A DNA stretch of 64,000 bases from Chaunax sp. Z400. Its lineage: Eukaryota; Chordata; Actinopteri; Lophiiformes; Chaunacidae. This document shows, one piece after another, positions 1 through 12,018 of the stretch (position 1 is its first letter; every line of letters starts with the position of its first letter). The position numbers were made by a program, and so were the translations under genes. Location: contig CM075192.1 of NCBI GenBank assembly GCA_037577475.1, positions 13,239,908 through 13,303,907 on the forward strand. The letters are read 5' to 3'. The notes below the pieces were generated by a model, which had not been told where the DNA came from, searched no databases, and saw only the letters and a list, made by a program, of their open reading frames with translations.

Positions 1-529
1 TGCCTTTGCACTCTCTTTATGTTGTAATGACATTCAGTTCCAGTTTGAGTTAAGTTCAAACTTTGTAGCAGTTCAGTAAAAAATCCCGCTTCTTAACATA
101 TGGTGTTTTTGCATAAAAAAGTGGCCACTAAAGTAATTTCTAAATCCCTCCCCTGAGTGGTCTCATCACATACTGAAAATGCAGTTTAAAGAACTGCTTA
201 GATAAGTTTTTAAAGGTCGTATAGTTTGATCATTCGTGCTGAACGACCCGCGGACAGATGCGATCAGGTCGTGTCCTTCGGTTGAGTTTACATCTGACCC
301 AGAAAATTGGACTGAGAATATTCATGTGTGCCTTCTTGGAGAATTAGAGACTTTCTCTTTCATGACCGTCATACGACCCGTCCTGTATCACACATGGGCA
401 AACTGCCTCACCATACTGTAAAAATGCTACCAGATGGCCCCTATATCCTCTTACTGGCTGACTCTGTGGTTGTGGGTTAAGTGGGTGACGCCCACTCCAG
501 AGCATTTTCAATGTGACTGTATGCTTGTT
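1..529. other. Non-coding, nothing recognised
   Basis: AT-rich DNA without a supported exon, repeat family or RNA gene. Confidence 0.6.
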
Positions 530-571
530 TGGGCAGACACAGCTTAAAAATGGGCAGACACAGCTTAAAAA
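530..571. repeat. Perfect 21-bp tandem duplication
   Basis: Two adjacent identical copies of a 21-base unit starting TGGGCAGACACAGC and ending in AAAAA (530-550 and 551-571). Confidence 0.9.
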
Positions 572-3500
572 CCAACTACATACTGTTAGAAGGATACAAT
601 AGTCAAAGGGAGATTTTTCATTGGTTTCTTTTTCTTTTCTTCAGGAAATATACCATTCTGCATGTTGGCACTGGTTTATAATTAAAGAGAAGGAGTGACT
701 TATCCAAAACATAATCGTTCCACAGACAAATACCAACAGCTCTAAATCTGCTTTCTGGCAACATTGCTGCTCGCCCAGCCTGTGTATGTCAGGTATTACT
801 ATAACAGAGCTCACAGTCAAATATTCTCCAATTTTTCCAAATGTTTCCAATTCTTAGGGAATAAATAACTACAGATCTACAACAAAACAAACAGATAGTC
901 ATTTAATGAACACTTCCTTCTCTTCTGAAGGTATTTCCAAAATAATTCTCACCAAATTTGATAAAATAAATACATTAAATAATTAGAATAGCACTAATTA
1001 GATCACAACCTACAAGGCCGAACAATCCTACACATCTGTTTAGCTTGCTGCTCCCATTCCCCACACCTCTATAAAGAATTGGTTCTGCATTTTTATAGGA
1101 TTAAGAAAATAAAGGAAAAAAAAATACACATAAAAAAACGACACCTTAATTTGCAGTGAAAATGGAAAAATAAATCCTGGATCCATCCCTTCATTCATAT
1201 CTGCAACAATTAATGGATTCTTTCCTGACCCATCCCGGTAGTTTTTAATCTTGCAAAGAAACCGACCAACCATCAAACTAATGGTCACGGGTGAAAACCT
1301 TACCTCTTTGGTGGAGTTAATGAAAGGTTTTTAAACAGTGTCAGTTGAATTTACTTGTCCGTAGCCGTAAATTACATATGTTCTCGCAGTTTTTGTAAAA
1401 AGCCTAGCAAAATGTTTACACATATTCCTAATATAAGATATCTGACACATCAATATTTGCAAATACAACTAATTAATTCAAGTACTATTCCTTTTAATGA
1501 CAGCATTTTAATTGATGAACGTTTTGACGATAAACTAGGGAATTTATCATTTCTGGCAACCATCTGAAGCACAGCAGGGTTAAAAATCCTTTTTTTAAAT
1601 AGTTAAACAGACATATTTTTTCATCCAGATAGGCAGAGGCAGAGGCAGAGGCCTCCCATTCTCACTCCAAACGTGTCAAATATGGCTGCTTGCTCTGTAG
1701 CTGTACGCTTCTAAGGATGATGCAGTAGTTATCTAACATCTAACAACAAGCCAAATATTAATATCAGTAAAAGAGCAGGAAACGTCACATAGGAAGCGAC
1801 CTGTCAAATCAGTAATGACTGTTAAAAAGTCTTGTGGGATTTTCAAAAATCACTGAGCATTTGGGAAAATAAGTTGTTTAAGCTGGTTTTAAAGATCTAT
1901 ATGAAATGGAATAACAATAAAAGCAACAAAGTTATTGAAAATGATGACGATCCATTATTATTATAACAAGAGTTAAATGGTTAAATCTGCTTCTGTAAAC
2001 TACGTGGGTGCAGTTTAATCAGATTTAATTGACAGTGGTTGGAGAAACTGTTCAAACCTTAAATCCCATGTTTCACACAAATATGCGACTTCAAACTCAC
2101 GAGATAAAAAACAAAACATCAAATCTCTTGTGTGACATAACAAAAAAATTAATAAAAAATCCAGTGTATTCATGTAAAAATCCATGATTTATCTTAAAAA
2201 AACCTGCATGGGAGGAATTGTTCGGCGGTTTTAACACTGTGAATGGAATGGTGATAATAAAGGTAACAAACAGCCTGTCAGCCCATGTGTTGTATTTGAC
2301 TGATCATGCCCTACATATTTTATTTTAATCAGGGTGAAGCAGTCATTGAGATGCATGACTGTCTCCTTCTACATTTCACCAAATGTGAGGTGCTTTACCT
2401 CATTCAATAACTCCCTTAGTGCTGCATCTCCAAACTGGAGAGAGGAGGAATGTCAGAATAAACAAAACACATCAGGCCTAATTGCATCTAAAATTAGATA
2501 ACTTCGAGACAGGAGGATTGGAGACAGTGAGAAAAGTCAGCGGATGAAAGAGCAAATCAAAGCAAGATCACTGAGAGGAGAGTAACAAAGCCTGCCAAGC
2601 TCCACTGTTGAGGAAGAAAGCTCCTCACCTCAAGGTTACAAGCAAGCAGGCTGTGTGCAGCAAATGAAATACTCAAGGAAGACATAAGTCTCATTAAGGC
2701 CCATAAAGGACATCCCTAATAAAATCCTCTGCCTGACATGCAAGAGCTCTCCAGTGATGGCTGATTAATTGCTGGTGCAAATGAAAGCACGGGAGAAAGC
2801 TGAGGCGCTGTGGCTGTAATTTATCCTCTCCTGTCCTGTCGTGTCCTCACAGCCCGGGGAGATCGCCCAGGAAGACAGGAGACAGGGAGTGGGTGGCTGT
2901 TTTAGAGGGGAGATGGTGGACATGGTGGGGGTATCATCTCCATATTATGGGGGAGGAAAACATGTTCAGGTGGCCGGGGAGATCATTTGTTTAGATTGTT
3001 TCAGTTATAACAAGCAGTATGTGTTGACATCTGGGTGTTTGAATGGGGAGAAAAACACCCCGAGCAGGTCAGACTGATAATGGTCTGTGAAAAACTACGG
3101 CGGAAGCAGAAAAATATTCTCGGCAGTCATACATCAAGTAAAGACTGTGCTATTTTATGACAGCTTGTTCTGTAATCCATCAATAATATAATCTTACTGA
3201 TTCTCAGTCCCGATATATATTTCATCATTTCATCACCTCCTTTTGTCAGATCTCTGTTTGTGATTAATAGAGAGGCTCCCAATGTCAGGAGGGCGTACTT
3301 GTCATACATATGGCTAATGAGTGACTAATTGCCACCATTAAATGTTTTGATGCTTCGCTTTCAATCATATCTGAATCAGACTAAAACGGATTAATCAAAA
3401 GTAAGGGATGCTTTACGGATAGCCGGCGATGTCTGAAGCGGCTGAAGCCAAGGTTATAAGGCAGACACGGGGTCCAAGGACAATCTGGGCCAGGATAATG

Positions 3501-5029
3501 CCCAGCTGAGACCAGACACACACCTGCCCTCTGACTTTAATAAGTGGCTGTGGCACATGATGGAGTGTGGAAAGAATGAAAGGAAAGGGCTGAAGGGAAA
3601 ACACCTCTCTGCTTTCCTATAGTTGATCATGTTTATGTCACAACTTGCTAAAACAATAAGCTGGTAAAAATCATAAATGAGAGAAACATGGAAGATCTAT
3701 CTGAGAGAATCATTTCTGTTCCCCATGTGACCAGCTGCCAATAACATATTTCATTGTTTGTGCTTTTATTTCTTTAAAAACTGAGAATTAGATTTCTTCA
3801 GTAAGCACCTTAAGAGGAAATAAAAATCCCATCAAATGATTTATTCTTACTGTTAAACTCAGCATCAGGATGACAAAGGTTCGTGTAAAAAGATTCATCA
3901 GGATATCAGCTCGAAGGATAAGGCTGACAATATTCTTTATTTTTTATCACCCATGTATTATTTATGTCAGTGAATTCTGCTTCTTCTTCTCTACCTTCTC
4001 TGTGGCTCTCAGCTTCAAGTGCATCCAATCCTACTGGAGACATCAAGTTATAAATGTATATTTTTTCATTTGTTTACAAAAGACGTTTCCGAAAAAATGT
4101 ATGTTTACTCAAACAAGAGAAAATAGTGCACTTGCTGGGGGCAATTTCTAGCTGCAGATTAATACACTTTATAGGGGCACCACTTGATATAAAAATTGAG
4201 TGGCACCCTATAAATTAAGCTTAATATAAATTAAATTAAGCTCATAATGCTACACAATATTTCAGATCCATTTTTGAAAAATTATCCACATATTTGGTCA
4301 TCATATCCTTTTGGTTATATAACAAAGACAACACACAATATGAATATGGAACTCCAATAGAGTGGGGACCCCAGTATATTATAAGAAAAAAAGCAACCAA
4401 AGCAGTTTGTTCAATGTAACGTGAAGATCCACTGTGCTCATGTTTAATAGCAATCTTCCTTCATCACTGCCCATCTGGAAGAGGGGTACCATTTTTACAC
4501 ATTGAAATGTAAGGGAAACAATCGTCATGGCAGCTGAAGAGAAGTGTCTGACCACTGGGATTTTCTTTATCTTTAACTTTATTACATTTATGTTCAGAAA
4601 TGCTTCTAAATTTTACCAACTGGCAGGGACATTTTAGAAGATAGACCACATATTTAGTTCTATAATGTGATCCTAGACTCGATGTAGAAGCTTTGACGAG
4701 TTCTGGCATGCATATTGACAAAAACAAATATTTGAAATAATGGCCTATTAAAGTGTCTATTAGTAAATTAGACAATGTGTGAAACGACACCTGATTAGAG
4801 AAGGTGGTAGCCATGACAATTTCTGCGTGGCTCTTAGAGAGAGGTTTAAAGGCTGATAAACTGTCCATGTTTTTTTCTTAACTCTAACTAACCAACTTGT
4901 CAATGTAGCCTCTATCTCTGAAACAATTGGATTCTGTTATATACAGTATATATATACAACCAAAATTAAAGTTGCGAGAACAAAGTTATCACAATTAGTA
5001 CGTCAGTATGAGGTCATGCCGGGTTGAAC
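572..5029. other. Non-coding, mostly unremarkable
   Basis: No exon or repeat family recognised. A small AGGCAG triplication lies at 1631-1652. The stretch 2390-2830 is of even complexity, repeat-free and rich in TAAT-type motifs; it is discussed as a possible conserved element. Confidence 0.5.
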
Positions 5030-5602
5030 CTTAACCCTAACCTTGAAAAGAAGATACCAAATATTAGCATGTTAAACATGATTTAATGTGGCACATAAAG
5101 TCCGGGTCAGGGTTAGGGCTCACGCTGGTGTGAGATAGGATCGGTTTAGGGGATTTTTCTGCAGGCCATTTTTTTTTTGTTCTACTTGTTGTTTCAGTGA
5201 TGTGGCAAGTTGAATTTTTCATGGCTTCAATCAATTTGAAGGAGGTTGTTAGACGGAGGATTCTGACAGCTCGCTTTGATTCTGCTGTCTGTCCAAATGC
5301 TGTCCGACTAAAGCTCAGCTGTCTACATTTGTACAGGCTGAGTAAACTGGCTTCTGGTCATATTTAAGCTCAAAGGAAAATCCAACCAAGGCCTTATTTC
5401 TGTATTTATGCCGCCAGAGGCCATAAGCGCACGAACCCTAACCCCGATGTTTGGTATCTTTTTTTCAGCAAATCATCACCTCTACGACCTGACAATTATT
5501 TCTTCACTCTAACATACTGTATTAACACTGAACCCAAAAACATGTCGGGTTAGGGCCAGGGTTAGGGTTCATGTCGGTGTGACCTGAGACTTCTAGAGGG
5601 TT
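5030..5602. repeat. Repeat-like block with telomere-type TTAGGG motifs
   Basis: Contains ACCCTAACC on the left (5034-5042, 5437-5445) and GGGTTAGGG on the right (5110-5118, 5545-5567). The two right-hand ends resemble each other: CAGGGTTAGGG at 5108 and 5557, each followed by a related stretch ending GGTGTGA. AAGATACCAAA at 5051-5061 has an inverted near-match at 5450-5460. It is probably a pair of related inverted elements rather than true telomere repeat. Confidence 0.4.
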
Positions 5603-6700
5603 AAGTGACACTAAACACAACAGCATGGAGGTAATAAGCTTAATAGTGGGAAACAGAAGCATCAAATGACTACAGCTACAGCACCCAGAATCATCGCCGC
5701 TGTCTGCTACTGGCGGTGTGTATATGCTGCAGCTCTAACAGGTGATATATCATGCGAACGATCATACAGATGGCTAGAGTGATGATGATTTAAAAGGCTC
5801 GGTGAGAGGAGACAGCTTGTCTGAAAGTTTCACTGTGTGCACAGTTTGATATGATGCATCCCAGAGTCACCTTCAAATGTAGCATCCTTTTAACTGAAGG
5901 CTTGATGGGTCTCATAAATATCAATCACAATTATGATCCAGCCACAAACAAACCTCCACTTTCAGGCCATTCTGGCAAAAGTAAGGGTAAGCCAAGTAGT
6001 TCTCGCTGTCATTTTGCATATCGTCTCTGACTGATATGTCACTGTGACAGTCTAATCCTCCATCATTATGCAATAGTGGATGTCTGATGGCCAAGCCGGT
6101 CCGGGTTGATGATACACAGCCGAGGAGTGAAGAGAGAGATGTTTTGCCGCAAATTACGCCTGTGTTGATGACACAAGAGGGTGATGAATATTCGGAGGTG
6201 ACCTACTCAACACAAAGAGCGATGACGGCAGACAAAAACAAACATGCAGTTGGTTTGTCTGCTTGTGTGTTGAGGGAATTGTTTACCATAATCATGCATA
6301 AATACTGGACGAAACACGTCACCTTTCATACTAATCGTTTGTTCACTTTTAATACATGATTTCAAAGTTAAGACATGAACGAGGTAACAGCAATGTTCCT
6401 AGTGATGTCACAGTTGGTCAGCCATGGGCTCAGTGTGTCATCCAAGAAACCATTAATGCTGCCTCTGCTCTGTTCATCTACCTCAGCCGCTAATCAACAA
6501 GCTATCAAGTCATCAAACTATGTTTCTTTTAATTCTTTAGGAGTGATGTTCACTGTAGGGCTGTAACAATAACCACAATACTGCGATACCAGGGTCATGT
6601 GATGCCTGCCGCCAGGTTGAGCGGTCATAATCCAGATCTGCACATAGGGGTGAAACACGATGAGTTATCTCACTGACAAACAGAGAGAGAGAGAAAAAAG
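5603..6700. other. Non-coding, nothing recognised
   Basis: Complex single-copy-looking DNA. The short open frames here show no domain, signal peptide or splice context. Confidence 0.5.
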
Positions 6701-6725
6701 GGAAAGAAAGAAAGAAAGAAAGAAA
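6701..6725. repeat. (GAAA)n microsatellite
   Basis: Five to six GAAA units after a GA-rich lead-in from 6681. Confidence 0.9.
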
Positions 6726-6884
6726 CACACAAACAAACTCGAATGATCATATAACCTCTTCCAACGCTTGTTGGCTGAGGTAACAAAGCAAAAGTTTAGT
6801 TGAATTAGGAAACAGCAAAAGTGTCTACTTCCATATTTATTCATAAAAGAATAGTCTGACATGCTGATTCACATTTTCCTCAGT

Positions 6885-6971
6885 GTAAGATGAAAAGATT
6901 GATATTATTTAAATAAGATGAGGCAATGAGACAGCTTAGCTTATTGAAAAGACAGGAAACAGGGCGAACAG

Positions 6972-6972
<1 letters not shown>
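6885..6972 (+). repeat. Teleost dispersed repeat fragment (TTAGCTTAGC-type family)
   Basis: GAAAAGATTGATA, CAGCTTAGCTTATTG and GACAGGAAACAGGG occur in the order of a very common fish short interspersed family. Related pieces are at 17182-17240, 46505-46800, 49850-49945 (minus) and 51941-52205. The copy ends at the TA microsatellite. Confidence 0.55.
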
Positions 6973-7033
<61 letters not shown>

Positions 7034-7035
7034 CT
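6970..7035. repeat. (TA)30 microsatellite forming a 66-bp perfect palindrome
   Basis: Thirty TA units (6973-7032) bounded by AGC on the left and GCT on the right, so the palindrome continues three bases past the repeat on both sides. Such tracts can extrude cruciforms and are unstable. Confidence 0.95.
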
Positions 7036-8029
7036 ATTACACAATGATTCTTCTTTATGTGGTGTGAAAACAAGAAGTCTTGATTTTACAGGGTGGAGAC
7101 AGTTGGTTTAGCACCAAGATTGGCTTATGGTGAAACAGCAAGTTTGGCTCTAAACTAAGCCAACCATGTTCTGGCTGTAGCTTCATATTAAGCATACATG
7201 TATGAGAATGGTTTCAGTTTTCTATTCACTCAGTAATAATGAGCTCATTTCCAAACAAATGTAAAAGCTTATGTTGTACTAATCCAACACTTATGTGTTA
7301 TCTTAAAAATAAAATTGGCTTGACAGAAAACTGGACTAAAGACTAAAGTTAACTAAATGTTTTGTCTGCTGGATTAAATCCACTTGGACTTAGTGATGAT
7401 ACTTCACCTGGTAAAAATCACATCTCTGTCAACAACTCATAAATTGTACATAATCAAAATAAACACCACAGGCCTGTGACTGAGATTATATAGGCACCAG
7501 TTTTGACCTTAGCTGAAGGCTAAATGCTGCCCCTTACCACACATTCCAACTCTGAGATTGGACAAAGGAGAAAAAGCAGTGTCCCAGCTCCATCACACAT
7601 ACATGAGGTGGTGAGGAGAAGATTTTTGTAAACCAAAGCATCTCATAATAGATTGAACTGAAACGCAACCTTGACTGAAGTCACTGAAAAGAAAGCTATT
7701 GAAAAAAAATCTTCTCTTCAGCATTGATCCAGCACATGTTTTTACTGCAATAAATGAAAAGAGCACACAAGCACAGTTTTTCACATGTCAGTGCAACATA
7801 GTAATTTAAACCACCATAATTTATGAATACACAGCTATCATAGTTACACAACTATCATAGAGTTAAGTATGCAAATACAGATAAATGACCAATAAGAACG
7901 GTGGCCACTTAACCTGTTTCTATATACCTCTATGTGTATATATAATAACATAAAAACAATGAAAGATTGCCATTAAATACCATTTTATACTTATATATAA
8001 TATTAGATTTAAAAGTTTCCCCCTTTACT
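7036..8029. other. Non-coding, nothing recognised
   Basis: AT-rich DNA; no exon, RNA gene or repeat family identified. Confidence 0.5.
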
Positions 8030-8160
8030 GCAATCAGACTTTAACCTGTGTGGAATTTCAGAATTTTGTCCAGTGGTTTTTGAGGAAATGAGGAGTGACC
8101 ATAACCCCATTATGATGAAAAAACTTACAACGGTAACCCTAAATGCCCCCCCTTCACTAG
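8030..8160 (-). repeat. Dispersed repeat fragment related to 62585-62715
   Basis: Read on the minus strand, TCCTCAAAAACCACTGGACA is followed by AAATTCTGAAAT. The plus strand at 62652-62690 has the same core (CTCAAAAACCACTGGACA, then GAATTCAATGAAAT). Similar wording (GAACAGATTTGCATGAAACT) occurs at 53247-53266. This looks like one widespread teleost family in three diverged copies. Confidence 0.5.
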
Positions 8161-8289
8161 GAAACACTAACACTAGGAAATAAGGCTGGTACGTGAGACA
8201 CAGAGGTAAACAATAAATTGGTACAGAGAGAAAGGAACACACATGAGAGGAGGGAAAATGAGACATTGGTGACACAAATCACAGTGGGG

Positions 8290-8321
8290 GCAGGCACCTA
8301 TATAGGGACATAGGTGCCTGC
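8290..8321. repeat. Perfect 12-bp inverted repeat (hairpin)
   Basis: GCAGGCACCTAT, an 8-base loop, then ATAGGTGCCTGC. It lies just beyond the dispersed repeat and may be the terminal structure of a small element. There is no T-run after it and no terminator role is implied. Confidence 0.85.
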
Positions 8322-9488
8322 AACATATAACCTATAGCAACATCACCAGCTGAACTGATTAGTAGTGGTAAAAGTTGTGGTAAAAGACGTAGCAGGAGTA
8401 GTAATAATAATAGCAGTTGTAGTAAAATTTGTATTTGGAGTTGAATGAGAAATGGAGCCAGAAATGTTCATTTAATTGAATTATTTTGTTGTTGTCTGTA
8501 ATCACCAGAGCGCAATGAATCTTGGGATAGGGTGGGCCATGAGTGGAGGATCCAACGAGTGGACATTTCACAGACTGGGAAAAGGAGGCTTTTTTCTGAC
8601 ATTCTCCAACTGTCATATATGTATTTTAGGCATCACTGGCAATAGAACTATATTAATAAGTAATGAGGATGTTTGTATAAATCATTTGGATTTTCCTCTA
8701 ATTTCTTTGACAGAAACGATCAAAACCAAACACATTAAAACCTATTTTAAAATCAAAAGCTCTCTATTATTTCACAAACAACTGATATAAAATACATTAT
8801 TTACATTTTCATTTTCTGGCCACCTGATAAGGTCAGACAGAGAGAAATGACTTCAGTTCATCTGCGGAGCGATTTCATGCCATATACGTATTTCAATTGG
8901 TTTTTGAGACTTATTTTGTTCCCTGGGTGAAAACTTTCAATGGCTTCCACTCAAATATCTGCCGCATTTCCACAAGCAAGGCTGCTTTCTGATGATTCAA
9001 ATAATTCAAGACCCTCTCTTCAAAATGGAACATTTTGATGGATTATGCAGTGTCAACCTTCACTGCGCTGAACACATTTGAATAAATGTAGATTTGAGAT
9101 TTACTGAAAGATGAGGCCAACATGTCAGAGTGATACACAACTGCATGCAAATGCGCTGTAATTTGGAGTCGTAGCGTTTCAAAATTGTAGTGTGGAATTT
9201 TACGAACATCCATGCATCAAATCTGAATTATTTTCCTTGCTAATTTTGTTTATTCAGGTTCTGTCGCACCGTGGATTTTATATTGTCATAATGCATTGAC
9301 AGGCAGTAATTAAACTAATAGTGATTTCTCTCAATTGAGATCTAACTATTTAGTTGCCTTTATTACAAAGTTTTCATTTACCATCATATTAAAATTCAAT
9401 AAAAAGGGTTTTTAGTATAAAGAGGTTCACAATAAATCCACCTGACTATTCAATATAAAAACACAGAAGGAATGTAACAGCCGCTTGT

Positions 9489-9490
<2 letters not shown>
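8322..9490. other. Non-coding, nothing recognised
   Basis: Contains an imperfect AGTAGTAATAATAATAGCAG stretch around 8395-8414. No coding or RNA feature is supported. Confidence 0.5.

Positions 9491-9573
<83 letters not shown>
9491..9573. repeat. (AC)41 microsatellite
   Basis: 83 bases of uninterrupted AC; probably highly variable in length between individuals. Confidence 0.97.
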
Positions 9574-9575
<2 letters not shown>

Positions 9576-11793
9576 GAGAAACAATCAGCACAAACCTTAG
9601 AAGATATGACATTTGGGTACAAGTGACAAAATTAAATCATGTACAACAGCCCTATTACATATGTATGCCTTCTGACAACCCTTACGTCTACTGATATTTG
9701 AACCAGAATAATCCACATTACCCAGGTCCAGCCTATTTATTCATGCACAGATTGCGATTCTCTCAGGCTTGGGAAATCAGCTTTGGCTTCAGCACCGCCT
9801 TTGTCACACTCAGACTTCCCTGCCCTCGCTAACTACACTATCTCCCTGCCTGTTCAAGCAAAACTTTATGCTAAGTAAATCATTTACATCTCCCATGCAG
9901 CCTATCTACATTTTCCAATAAAACCCTAAATTGATGGACGTCATCTTAGTGCTCACAGGCAATAACTCCTGCTGCTTCGAAATAACAATATGTTTTGGTT
10001 TTATGAGGTCTAGACATGCTATTCTTTTTAATGGCATCCCAAGGCCAGCGCTGTTTACATTTATTGATATCTGTTTTCAGACTCGAGCGGCTCTGTCAGA
10101 GGTTTAAAATGTAGAGCTAAGTTTCACTTATCCTGACAAAACTTTTCATTTAGTGAGTTTAGACCACAGATATTTTATGCATATATTTAAGTGAGATTTG
10201 TCTACTATATTTTACAATTCCTGAAACAAATGCCACTTTATGGGGTTGTTGAAATAATTTTGAAACCTTAAAGGTACCAAGTAACATCCACTTCTGTTTT
10301 ATTAGCATTAGCATTTACAAAGCTAACAACATCAGATTTACAATGTATACTGGAACCCTTGACACGTTAAATGGCATACACTTGAGGTGAATTAAATGTA
10401 GTGAGTACATTCTAATAAATGTCAGAATTTTAATTTAATCAGTCATCACATGTAGAGTGGGATACAGTTGCGTTTCACACAAATGTTCCCAATAATATTC
10501 CAGGATGCGTTCCTTCATGAAATAAAGAATATTGTACCAAAATTAGAACAAGAGAAATTCCTCCTGTTTGTGATGTTTCTCTGTGCTGCGGTTTAAAGGG
10601 GACGGGGCTCAGTTGGAAAGTCGTAAAATCCTACTCAGATAAGGAATCAGAATCAACCATTCTACACATGGAGACAGGTTTGAATTAGACTTAGGCTACT
10701 AGCATACAACAATGACAACAGCTCATCTCTCTTGAGGCCTCGCCACCATCAAGCACAGTCTGATGGAGAGTTTGGAGGAAAGGGTTCAACCAGGAGGTGA
10801 AGGAGTTGCAAATAAAAATTTCAAGTGAGCAATTTGAAAATGACAAAGACAGTTTACAGCTGATTTTGAATGTAAAATTTCTTTTGACGGGCCAAAATAA
10901 TAAATATAAATATGAAAAGATCTAGTTTTTGAAGTTTGTTTGCCTATTTTTTTTTTTACTTTTACGGGATTTTTAAGAATTTGGTTGAACCTACATGCCA
11001 CTAAGCCACTACTGCCAAACTGGCATGAAGATTTACGGTGACATAAACTGATGATTTCAGTCCTATTAATCCTGTAATAGCTCACAAATAAGGATCCTCT
11101 TTATGAGCCTCTGTGGTGTTCCCTCAAGAAAACAAGAGTGAAGTTGTGTTTTTTGCCAACATGAAAACAGAGCCCTGAGACGTCACACAAGGAAATAGCA
11201 TATAGTGGCACATGCAATTACAGTACCATGCTATTAAATAGACTGACAGCTCTCCCAAGAGAGGGAGCTCTTTTTAAGACAACAGAGAAAAACAAATCCA
11301 CATATAGTTCTTACACAACAACAAAGTTCACTCTTAGCAAAGATTCAGCACTTGGATGCTGCCTCCATACAAGTCACTAGTTAAGGTGAACTCCATTCTA
11401 AAGCTGCATCATGCACACTAAAACCCAGAAGTGAAAAAAGATGTGTGTTAAACATTTTGAGCAAACAGTGGCTCTCTACTAATGAGTGCTGGCAGCTGTT
11501 CTGTCATGGAGGAGAGAAGAAAAACAACAGTTTTACAGAGGCCAAAGACTTTACAATGACTAATTACATTTATATGAGCATTATGGACTGTCAAAACAAA
11601 ATGAGACCTGATTTCAGAAAAAGTGCAGAGAATGAAAATTACCTCTATGTGAGAAATTAATTTGTTCCCTCAGTCCGTGTGCACACTAGTACTAAATATG
11701 GATTCCTGTGTGTCGGCTATAACGCCTTCCACAAAGCTCTCAAGATTTTCCTCTACTATTGACAACTTTTGCTAAAAGTGTATAAAAGTAGAA
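9574..11793. other. Non-coding, nothing recognised
   Basis: Even-complexity DNA with no identifiable exon or repeat family. Confidence 0.5.
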
Positions 11794-12018
11794 GGTCATG
11801 AGGTGCAGATAGTGCAGTGGTTAGAGCTCACGCCCCATGTACCGAGGCTATAGTCCTCTTGCGATCGGCGTGGGTTTGATTCCGACCTTTGGCCATTTGC
11901 CGCTTGTCTTCCCCCCACTCTCTCTTCCACATTTCCTTTCACCTCTTCAGAAGTACTATCAAATAAAGGCATAAAATGCCCAAACAAAATAACGGTTTTT
12001 AAAAAGTGGACGGTCATG
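11794..12018 (+). mobile_element. tRNA-derived SINE with possible 7-bp target duplication
   Basis: A pol III A box (TAGTGCAGTGG, 11810-11820) and B box (GGTTTGATTCC, 11873-11883) stand 52 bases apart, followed by a non-tRNA body and a 3' end reading AATAAAGGCATAAAATGCCC. This body and tail are familiar from a widespread teleost SINE. GGTCATG occurs at both ends (11794-11800 and 12012-12018) as a likely target duplication. A fragment of the same family lies on the minus strand at 51026-51102. The copy looks old. Confidence 0.75.

Noticed and set aside
6537..6862. Ser/Phe/Leu-rich minus-strand frames
   Set aside because: They are translations of the GA/GAAA simple repeat.
9427..9612. Minus-strand open frame of 61 codons with a long Val-Cys repeat
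   Set aside because: It is the translation of the (AC)41 microsatellite.
11810..11883. tRNA gene (A and B boxes at correct spacing)
   Set aside because: There is no cloverleaf with paired acceptor and anticodon stems; the boxes belong to a SINE. The same applies to 44062-44117.
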